Origin: Zhuqueibacter pondensis
GTDB lineage: Bacteria; Zhuqueibacterota; Zhuqueibacteria; Zhuqueibacterales; Zhuqueibacteraceae
DNA length: 64,000 nucleotides
Direction: 5' to 3'
Assembly: GCA_034505955.1 (NCBI GenBank)
Contig: JAPDQK010000033.1
Coordinates: 3,179 to 67,178 of the forward strand
In this document: in pieces, positions 36,370 to 43,196 of the stretch
How positions within the stretch are numbered: the first letter of the stretch is position 1
Layout: every line of letters begins with the position of its first letter
Program-made: the position numbers and the translations under genes
Notes under the pieces: model-generated
Database searches by the model: none
What the model was told of the DNA's origin: nothing
The model's input: only the letters and a program-made list of their open reading frames with translations

Positions 36370-37503
36370 TCATCTCGTTAAATCCTTCACCTTTTCCAAT
36401 TTCTCCCAGGTGAACCCTTCTTCGTCGCGGCCGAAGTGACCGTAGGCAGCAGTGGCCTTGTAGATGGGACGCCGCAGATTGAAATATTCGATGATGCCCT
36501 TTGGCGTCAGATTCCAATGTTTGCGAATCAATTTCTCAAACTCTTCGTTCGACATGACCCCGGTGCCAAAAGTCTCGACATTGATGGAGACCGGCTCGGC
36601 AACACCAATAGCATACGCGACTTGGACTTCACAGCGTTCAGCCAGTTGCGCGGCAACGATGTTTTTGGCAACATGGCGCATGGCATAGGCTGCCGAGCGA
36701 TCCACTTTGGTGGGATCTTTTCCGGAGAAACAGCCGCCGCCATGCCGGCCCATGCCACCATACGTGTCCACGATGATCTTGCGTCCGGTAAGACCGGTAT
36801 CGCCCTGTGGTCCGCCGATGACAAAACGTCCAGTCGGGTTGATGTGGTAAACAATCTTCCGCTCATCAATCATTTCTGGTGGTATGACGGCTTTGATGAC
36901 TTTTTCAATCACCTCATGGCGGATTTGCTCCTGGGTGACTTCCGGGTCATGTTGTGTGGAAACGACAACCGTTTCCACGGCGCGCGGCTTGCCATCAACG
37001 TAGCGCACGGAAACTTGCGATTTTCCGTCGGGACGAAGATAGGGAATAATTTTTTGCTTGCGAACTTCCGCCAACCGGCGCGCCAGCTTGTGTGCCAGCA
37101 TGATCGGCATGGGCATGTATTCTTTGGTCTCGTTGGTGGCATAACCGAACATCATGCCCTGATCACCGGCGCCAGCGCGATCGACGCCCACTGCGATATC
37201 GGGTGATTGTTTGTCAATCGAGGTCAACACCGCGCAAGTGAGATAATCGAATCCGTAGCTTGCGTCAATGTAGCCAATATCCTTGATGGTTTGGCGAACC
37301 AGGGCTGGGATATCAACATAACAATCCGTGGTAATTTCGCCGCCGACAATCGCGAGGCCGGTGGTGACAAAGGTTTCACAGGCCACCCGGCCATACGGAT
37401 CCTGGGCAAAGATCGCATCGAGTATCGCATCGGAAATTTGATCGGCAATTTTATCGGGATGACCTTCAGTTACAGACTCGGAAGTAAACAACATCGAAGC
37501 CAT
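36370..37503 (-). CDS. metK: S-adenosylmethionine synthetase
   Basis: The 377-residue protein has all MetK signatures: TSESVTEGHPDKIADQISDA, GAGDQGMMFGYATNET, and GGGCFSGKDPTKVDRSAAY-like P-loop region. It makes S-adenosylmethionine from methionine and ATP. ATG 37503 follows GAGGAG at 8 bases. The 126-base upstream region has no SAM-riboswitch core that I can recognise. ahcY follows directly, forming a metK-ahcY operon. Confidence 0.98.
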   Translation of the reverse strand: MASMLFTSESVTEGHPDKIADQISDAILDAIFAQDPYGRVACETFVTTGLAIVGGEITTDCYVDIPALVRQTIKDIGYIDASYGFDYLTCAVLTSIDKQSPDIAVGVDRAGAGDQGMMFGYATNETKEYMPMPIMLAHKLARRLAEVRKQKIIPYLRPDGKSQVSVRYVDGKPRAVETVVVSTQHDPEVTQEQIRHEVIEKVIKAVIPPEMIDERKIVYHINPTGRFVIGGPQGDTGLTGRKIIVDTYGGMGRHGGGCFSGKDPTKVDRSAAYAMRHVAKNIVAAQLAERCEVQVAYAIGVAEPVSINVETFGTGVMSNEEFEKLIRKHWNLTPKGIIEYFNLRRPIYKATAAYGHFGRDEEGFTWEKLEKVKDLTR

Positions 37504-37629
37504 TAGGCTCTCCTCATGGTTTGCATCACGTGTGAATTCATTATTGCAGTTCCCGCTGATTCGAGATCAAGCTGCCGGCTCGGACAGAGGCGGAATACCA
37601 GAACAAGACTGCATCAGCCGGTGCGATTT

Positions 37630-38715
37630 TTAAGCTGCGGGCACTTTTGCCATCTGACTTTTCAAATAATTGATCTTTTCCACGGGTGTGGGATCTACGT
37701 CGTTGAGCACCGCGAGATAAACACTCACCAAGTCTCCAAGAAAAATCAATGAAAAAAATCGCGCCAAGAGCGATTTCCCTTCACTGGTGACCTCAATAAC
37801 GGGCACGCTGGTTTGTTCGATGAGGCCGCGCGTCAAATCCATGCGCGCTTGAACGCGGGGATGGATTTCAGTCGTGCTCGCGTGCGGATCACGCAAATAA
37901 ATTACCTGAAACCGTTGATCCCATTCCCGACGTAAACCCCATCCGACCAGCTCGTTGTGATTCAGTTCCGGGAAAACGTTGTGCCATGCCAGCACTTTGG
38001 AATTTTCGCAAAACTGCTCTTTCCAACGCCATGCGATCGCTTCATAGATTTCGGTTGCGTAGATGATGGGTACTTTTGCACTCAGCACGAATGCAAGCTC
38101 CCGGGCCAGATTTCGCGCATTAGTGTTTTTAGGATGGTAGCGCTGACCAAGTTCTTCCAACAAGGCGACCGTTTCGTTGAGCCCGGTTTGCGGATCCGGA
38201 ATAAAATGAACGGCATTCAGAATGTACAACAGCGGTACGATAAGATGAACCAAAGCCGAGCGCGGCGGAAAACCGGAGGGCAGTGTGAACTGCGGCAGGT
38301 TGTTGGCCTCGGCCAGACGCGCGACTTTGCCGCCGGACGTGATACACACAATTTGTGCCTTTCGCTGCAGCGCCTGCTCGAATGCCGCGAGCGTCTCTTC
38401 AGTGTTGCCGGAATAACTCGAGATCAGAACCAGCGTGCCCGGGTCAACAAATTTCGGCAGATAGTACGAGCGGCAAACCGACAATGGCACCGGCAGTTGG
38501 TTGTAAGTCAGACATTTAACGATCTCACCACCGATGGCGGAGCCGCCCATGCCGGCAACCACAATATTCTTGATTCGATTGATCTTCAAGTCTAAAGGCA
38601 CGGACTTTGCCCGCCGGATTGCATCAATAAAATGCCCGGGCATGCCCAACACGCGATCGAGCATGTTGGCTTGATCAATGCGTGCAATTTGCTCCTGGGT
38701 CAAAGATTCGATCAT
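37630..38715 (-). CDS. Bifunctional phosphoglucose/phosphomannose isomerase
   Basis: The 361-residue protein carries a SIS domain (NIVVAGMGGSAIGGEIVKC, LISSYSGNTEETL) and the C-terminal PGI/PMI domain (NHNELVGW, a signature of the bifunctional family). It interconverts glucose-6-phosphate, fructose-6-phosphate and mannose-6-phosphate. Its ATG overlaps the ptsI stop by one base (TAATG), so it is translationally coupled to Enzyme I. The family is common in archaea and in bacteria lacking classical Pgi. Confidence 0.94.
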   Translation of the reverse strand: MIESLTQEQIARIDQANMLDRVLGMPGHFIDAIRRAKSVPLDLKINRIKNIVVAGMGGSAIGGEIVKCLTYNQLPVPLSVCRSYYLPKFVDPGTLVLISSYSGNTEETLAAFEQALQRKAQIVCITSGGKVARLAEANNLPQFTLPSGFPPRSALVHLIVPLLYILNAVHFIPDPQTGLNETVALLEELGQRYHPKNTNARNLARELAFVLSAKVPIIYATEIYEAIAWRWKEQFCENSKVLAWHNVFPELNHNELVGWGLRREWDQRFQVIYLRDPHASTTEIHPRVQARMDLTRGLIEQTSVPVIEVTSEGKSLLARFFSLIFLGDLVSVYLAVLNDVDPTPVEKINYLKSQMAKVPAA

Positions 38716-40499
38716 TATAAAAGCACGTCCTTGAATTTTCGTCGCATATAATTGCGCATGAAGTTGGTAATCTCTTGCGCTGTCGGAAACTCGAGAGCCT
38801 GTTGCACGAGTTTCCTCGCTTCCCCGACGCGTGTGCCCCGAATGATCTTTTTGATTTCAGGCACGTCAATCGGGCTGACGCTCAACTCATCGATTTCCAT
38901 GCCGACCAGCAGCACAGTCGCCAGGCGATCTGCCGCCATCTCCCCGCACATGCCGACCCAAACGCCCTTGCTGTGACCGGCGTCGATGACGTTTTTGATG
39001 ACGCGCAACACTGCCGGGTGCAGGCTCTGAAAGAGATGCGCAATTCTTTCGTTGCCGCGGTCAACCGCAAGCAGATACTGCACAAGGTCGTTGGTGCCGA
39101 TGCTCAGAAAATCAACGCGCTCGGCGATGGCATCAGCAACAAGCGCTGCCGAGGGAATCTCGATCATAACGCCCACTTCGGTATTCGGCTCGAAAGCCGT
39201 TTTCTGTTGACCGAGCTTGTGCTTGGCTTTTTCAATGAGGGCCAGCGCCTTCTCCACTTCCTCTATTGTCGAGATCATGGGCAGCAGTATTTTCACGTTG
39301 CCATGAATGTTCGCGCGCAGAATGGCTTTGATCTGCTCAATAAAAATCTCCGGTCGCTCGAGACAAATACGAATCGCGCGCCAGCCCAACATGGGATTGG
39401 CTTCCCGGCCGATGTCGATACATTGCGGCAGCTTGTCGCCGCCGAGATCCAGAGTGCGAATGATCATCGGATGCGGTTTAACCATTTCCGCAATGCGGCT
39501 GTATTCAAGGAATTGCTCTTCCTCGCCGGGCAGATCAGGACGGCCGAGATACAAATATTCAGTCCGCAAAAGGCCGATGCCTTGGGCGCCGTGCAGCAAC
39601 GCCGCATCAACTTCATCAGCAAATTCGAGATTTGCGGACAATTCGATGTCGCGGCCATCGGCCGTGCGGGCAGGCAGAGCGCGCAGACTACTGAGTTTTT
39701 GAAGCGTGACATTGTGTTTCGCCTGCTCCGCGCGATAATACGCCAGAGTGGATTTGTCAGGACCCACCAAGACCATGCCGTTATTGCCATCGACAATCAC
39801 ACGATCGTCGTTCTGGATAGCGTTTGTAATTTCGCGCAAGCCGACAACGGCCGGTACGCCATAAGCGCGTGCCAAAATTGCGGCGTGCGAGGTCTTGCCG
39901 CCGAGGTCGGTGGCAAAGCCCATAATTTTGTGGCGGTCCAACGCGAGCGCACGCGAGGGAGTCAGATCATGAGTAACCACGACCACCGCATCTTTAGCCT
40001 GATTGAGGGGTTGCCGCCATTCGCCCTTGAGGTTTTGCAGCACCCGGCGTTTGATGTCCGTGATGTCTGCTGCGCGCTCACGAAAAATTTTGTCCTTGTC
40101 TTTGAATTGGTCGGCGTATTTTGTCATGTGATCATCAAAAGCATAAGCCGCGTCGATGTGCTGGTCGCGGATCCGCGCGATGATGTCGCCAATGAAATAT
40201 TCATCTTCCAGGATCATTTGGTGAAATTCAAAGATGCGCGCCTTTTCCTTGCCGACTTTGCTGGTCGCAATCGTGCTTTCCTGACGCAAATGCTCGCGCG
40301 TTCGCTCAATCGCCGACCGCAGCCGCTCGATTTCGGCCGCAACTTGCGATTCGGAGATCGACCGGCGTTCCACCTGGATATGATCATCAGGCAAATGGAA
40401 AGCCCTGCCAATGGCAATTCCCGGCGATGCGGAAACGCCATGCAAAACCGCCTTCGCCTTGGGCGTGTGCTTTTTTTTCGGTATCAGGCCAAGCACCAT
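38715..40499 (-). CDS. ptsI: PTS Enzyme I (phosphoenolpyruvate-protein phosphotransferase)
   Basis: The 594-residue protein has an N-terminal HPr-binding helical domain, phosphohistidine His205 in GGKTSHAAILAR, and the C-terminal PEP-binding barrel (LLRTEYLYLGR, GTNDLVQYLLAVDR, VGMCGEMAAD). It takes phosphate from PEP and passes it to HPr. It follows ptsH by 25 bases and is coupled to the sugar-phosphate isomerase. No EIIA, EIIB or EIIC component lies in the window, so the phosphate acceptor is unknown. Confidence 0.97.
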   Translation of the reverse strand: MVLGLIPKKKHTPKAKAVLHGVSASPGIAIGRAFHLPDDHIQVERRSISESQVAAEIERLRSAIERTREHLRQESTIATSKVGKEKARIFEFHQMILEDEYFIGDIIARIRDQHIDAAYAFDDHMTKYADQFKDKDKIFRERAADITDIKRRVLQNLKGEWRQPLNQAKDAVVVVTHDLTPSRALALDRHKIMGFATDLGGKTSHAAILARAYGVPAVVGLREITNAIQNDDRVIVDGNNGMVLVGPDKSTLAYYRAEQAKHNVTLQKLSSLRALPARTADGRDIELSANLEFADEVDAALLHGAQGIGLLRTEYLYLGRPDLPGEEEQFLEYSRIAEMVKPHPMIIRTLDLGGDKLPQCIDIGREANPMLGWRAIRICLERPEIFIEQIKAILRANIHGNVKILLPMISTIEEVEKALALIEKAKHKLGQQKTAFEPNTEVGVMIEIPSAALVADAIAERVDFLSIGTNDLVQYLLAVDRGNERIAHLFQSLHPAVLRVIKNVIDAGHSKGVWVGMCGEMAADRLATVLLVGMEIDELSVSPIDVPEIKKIIRGTRVGEARKLVQQALEFPTAQEITNFMRNYMRRKFKDVLL

Positions 40500-40524
40500 A
40501 AATCACTCGAGCACCCGGCGCGCA

Positions 40525-40791
40525 TTATTCTTCTCCGAATTTATTCTCAAAGAGTTTGATCAGCGCTGCCAGGGTCTGTTCTTCATCTTCTCCGTTGGCG
40601 GAAATCGTCAACTCGGTTCCCATGCCGGCGGCCAGCATCATCACCCCCATGATGCTTTTCCCATTCACGACTTGACCATCCCGCCTGATATACACATCGG
40701 ATTTGAAACCTGCTGCAGTTTTCACAAATTGAGCGGAAGGGCGTGCATGCAGGCCCATCTTGTTGTTAACGGTCACCTTTACTTCCATCAT
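40525..40791 (-). CDS. ptsH: Phosphocarrier protein HPr
   Basis: With the start at ATG 40791 the protein has 88 residues, active His at position 15 (GLHARPS) and regulatory Ser at 46 (GKSIMGVM), the canonical HPr numbering. GTG 40794, overlapping the upstream stop, is an alternative. Ser46 suggests control by HPr kinase, but no hprK lies here. It overlaps the polyprenyl synthase stop by one base (TGATG) and precedes ptsI by 25 bases. Confidence 0.96.
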   Translation of the reverse strand: MMEVKVTVNNKMGLHARPSAQFVKTAAGFKSDVYIRRDGQVVNGKSIMGVMMLAAGMGTELTISANGEDEEQTLAALIKLFENKFGEE

Positions 40792-41780
40792 CACGCATTC
40801 CGCCTCAGAATCATTTCAACCAATTCCCGCAACGCGATGGTATCCACAACTGGTTCGAGTTGTGTCAGGCAGTCATGAGCCTTCTGCAAATGACCGCGTA
40901 CCGCCTGTTCCGCGGCGGAAATCGCACTGGCGTCGTAAAAAATTTTCTGTACCGCCAGAATGTCGGCATCATTCATCACGGGCTTCTGGAAGTATGTTCT
41001 TAAATTCTCACGATATTGCGGCGTGCCGAGCGTCATGACATGAACATACAGAAAAGTCCGCTTGTGACGCTTGACATCGCTGCCAAAATCCTTGCCAAGA
41101 ATTTCTTGTGAAACCGTAATGTCGAGCAGATCATCCTGAATCTGAAAAGCCAAACCGAGATGCTCGCCAAATTGGCGAAAAAGTTTGAGCTGTGCTTCTG
41201 TGGCAGAGGCAGTGAGTGCACCGATTTCCGTGCAAACCGCCAACAAGCGCGCGGTTTTGCGCATAATCATGTCAAGATAACTTGCCATGGTGATGTCATC
41301 GCGTTGTTCAAAATCGCGGTCGAGCGCCTGGCCTTCACAAATCTCGAGAATGCCCTCGGTAAAAACTTGCGCAATACGTGCGATGTTGGGTGAGCGGCTT
41401 TGCAGCAGGCTGCGATAAGCCACGACCAGCAAACCATCGCCTGCCAAAAGCGCCACATCATTATCCCATTTGTTGTGGACGGTAGGCCGGCCGCGCCGTG
41501 TGGCATCGTGATCCATGATGTCATCATGAACCAGGGTGAAATTGTGCATCAGCTCCACCGCTGCTGCCGCTGGCAAGGCGTCTTCGACTGGTCCCTTCAG
41601 GGCATCACAGGTGAGCAAGAGCAATACCGGCCGTATGCGCTTGGCGTTACCGGCCATGGCATAACGAATAGGCTCATACAGACTCGGTGGTCCACCTTCA
41701 GAAAGGGTCGGCAAAATAGAATCGAGGTATTGGTTGACTCGGTCTTTGAAGGCCAAAAATTTTGTCGTATTCGATGACAC
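40791..41780 (-). CDS. Polyprenyl (geranylgeranyl/octaprenyl-type) diphosphate synthase
   Basis: The 329-residue all-helical prenyltransferase starts with GTG 41780 and contains the two Asp-rich motifs: DDIMD (first) and DDLLD (second), with RPTVHNKWDN and GDGLL around the active site. It chains isopentenyl diphosphate onto an allylic primer for quinone or carrier-lipid tails. Chain length cannot be read with confidence. It leads the minus-strand unit with ptsH, ptsI and the sugar isomerase. The region upstream contains only repeats. Confidence 0.93.
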   Translation of the reverse strand: MSSNTTKFLAFKDRVNQYLDSILPTLSEGGPPSLYEPIRYAMAGNAKRIRPVLLLLTCDALKGPVEDALPAAAAVELMHNFTLVHDDIMDHDATRRGRPTVHNKWDNDVALLAGDGLLVVAYRSLLQSRSPNIARIAQVFTEGILEICEGQALDRDFEQRDDITMASYLDMIMRKTARLLAVCTEIGALTASATEAQLKLFRQFGEHLGLAFQIQDDLLDITVSQEILGKDFGSDVKRHKRTFLYVHVMTLGTPQYRENLRTYFQKPVMNDADILAVQKIFYDASAISAAEQAVRGHLQKAHDCLTQLEPVVDTIALRELVEMILRRNA

Positions 41781-41950
41781 AGATGATTGCCTTGAAGCAG
41801 TACCAATCCGACACAGTGATAACCAAAAAATCAGATTTAAAAAATACGCAAATACAGACTTAGATGCAAGAAAAAGTTTGTTAAAAACTCGTGGCGTAAT
41901 CGTTCAGTGTTTGGTGGATCATGTACCCCACCCGATCATGCCTGCCCCCC

Positions 41951-41989
41951 CTACGGGCGTAGCCTACGGGCGTAGCCTACGGGCGTAGC
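41951..41989. repeat. Three perfect tandem copies of the 13-mer CTACGGGCGTAGC
   Basis: Three head-to-tail copies fill 39 bases. Each copy is itself a short hairpin (CTACG-GG-CGTAG). Related degenerate copies lie at 12599-12711, 56513-56555 and about 61774-61786. Units are contiguous with no spacers, so this is not a CRISPR array. Confidence 0.85.
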
Positions 41990-42083
41990 CAGCCGCAGGT
42001 CAGGGATCGTAAACATCTTCACCAAAATGAGCACTGTTCTTTATACTTATATCAACGTTAAGTCGCAAGCGCAGCCCTCTTTC

Positions 42084-42168
42084 ATGTCACCCTGGAATGC
42101 TACGCCGTAGGGGTCTTTTTAAGCATTGGCACAGACGTCCTGCTGAAAAAGATTCTTACAGAATGACA
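42084..42168. repeat. Dispersed TGTCATTC-ended element, copy 4
   Basis: It begins ATGTCACCCTGGAATGC and ends AAAAAGATTCTTACAGAATGACAA, matching the family ends at 15577-15649. The left end is degenerate. With the 13-mer array it accounts for most of the noncoding DNA between 41781 and 42278; no gene is supported in that stretch. Confidence 0.6.
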
Positions 42169-42228
42169 ACCGTGGGAATGATTTATTCCACCAGTAAGTG
42201 CGGCATTACATCGGGTTGAAGTTATTCC

Positions 42229-42257
42229 TTGACAGCATGGCGATAATTGCTTATATT
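42229..42257 (+). promoter_or_regulatory. Sigma70-type promoter for the MNT/HEPN pair
   Basis: TTGACA (42229-42234) and TATATT (42252-42257) are 17 bases apart. Transcription would begin near 42264, which rules out the earliest in-frame start at 42198 and leaves a very short leader before the ATGs at 42270 and 42279. Confidence 0.75.
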
Positions 42258-42278
42258 TTTACGAAAATTATGGTTGCT

Positions 42279-42647
42279 ATGGAAGAATACAAAAGTTATA
42301 CCAATGCCTGGCGCCAAAAAAGGCGTGCGGAGAGAGAGGTGTTACCGCTGCTGAGGCAACAACTATTGGAGATAGCGCAGAAGTGCGCCAGATTACTGGC
42401 AGAGAAATACGCCGTGCGCACCGTCTACCTTTTTGGCTCTGTCGCGTGGCCGGATCGTTTCCATGCCGATTCAGACATTGACCTGGCAGTCGAAGGATTG
42501 CCTGACGAAAAATATACACGGGCACTGGCAGAATTGTGGCGTCTTTTGCCTCCGGGGCATGAGCTGAATTTGGTTCCGATCGAAGCTGCTTTCCCGGAAC
42601 TCGCTGAACGCATCCGTCGAGAAGGGATGGTGCTGTATGCTGCATAA
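42279..42647 (+). CDS. mntA: MNT-type nucleotidyltransferase (antitoxin)
   Basis: The 122-residue protein has the minimal nucleotidyltransferase motif GSVAWPDRFHADSDIDLAV (GSx10DxD) near residue 50 and a C-terminal Glu in ELNLVPIEAAF. MNT proteins neutralise HEPN toxins, in well-studied cases by adenylylating the Tyr of the HEPN active site. ATG 42279 or 42270 are possible starts given the promoter. It overlaps the HEPN gene by 11 bases. The frame is intact. Confidence 0.87.
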   Translation: MEEYKSYTNAWRQKRRAEREVLPLLRQQLLEIAQKCARLLAEKYAVRTVYLFGSVAWPDRFHADSDIDLAVEGLPDEKYTRALAELWRLLPPGHELNLVPIEAAFPELAERIRREGMVLYAA

Positions 42648-43151
42648 AAATTTCACCGGCTTGTTTGCAGACATCGAGTGGGAACTAAAAAATTTGGAAT
42701 CGCTCGTAAGTGCAATCGCTGAGATTATGCAGAGTCTTTCAGGAAAACCTTCGAAATCCCTCGTCCGTGCCAGTGCGAGTATTTTGCACGATTACTATAC
42801 TGGTATCGAAAAAATCTTCGAGAGAATTGCCAGCGAGATCGACGGGGCGTGCCACGGGGCTATGATTGGCATCTGAAATTGCTCCAACGCATGATGACGC
42901 CCATTCCGGAAATTCGTCCCCAGATTATCGACTCCGACTTGGCCGAGCAATTGGATGAGTACATGAGATTCCGTTACGTGGTCCGCCACCAATACGGTTT
43001 TCAGTTGCGCTGGCAGCTTGTGAAGGAATTGGCGGATCGTCTTCAGGGAGTTCAGCAACGATTTGTTGAACAAATTCGCGCTTTCGAGCAATGGTTGCGT
43101 GCCATTGATGAAGAGAGTTATTCGCGCGAGCAGAATGGCATCAGCCTTTGA
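42637..43151 (+). pseudogene. hepT: HEPN (HepT-like) toxin gene split by a 1-base frameshift
   Basis: The first frame (MLHKNFTGLFADIEWELKNL ... IFERIASEIDG) stops at 42876. From about 42849 the next frame reads PRGYDWHLKLLQRMM and continues to 43151, containing the HEPN catalytic motif RYVVRHQY (Rx4HxY). A single missing G in the run at 42844-42847 (GGGG for GGGGG, giving DGGVPRGYDWH) explains the break. Joined, the protein would be about 171 residues. The first fragment lacks the catalytic motif, so the toxin is inactive unless slippage at the G run restores it. Confidence 0.85.
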
Positions 43152-43196
43152 AAATTATTTTAATTCGTTTTGTTACTTCATTGGTCGTGGGGAGCC

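Noticed and set aside
37504..37629. SAM riboswitch before metK
   Set aside because: I could not find a conserved SAM-I, SAM-II or SAH core on the minus strand; only a normal ribosome-binding site is visible.
38775..40559. Open frame of 594 codons opposite ptsI
   Set aside because: It mirrors ptsI; composition is His/Asn/Arg-rich with no recognisable domain.
41734..41988. 84-codon frame upstream of the prenyl synthase
   Set aside because: It overlaps the prenyl synthase start and ends in the 13-mer array; no protein features.
41951..41989. Possible CRISPR-like array
   Set aside because: The 13-base units are contiguous without spacers, and no cas gene lies in the window.
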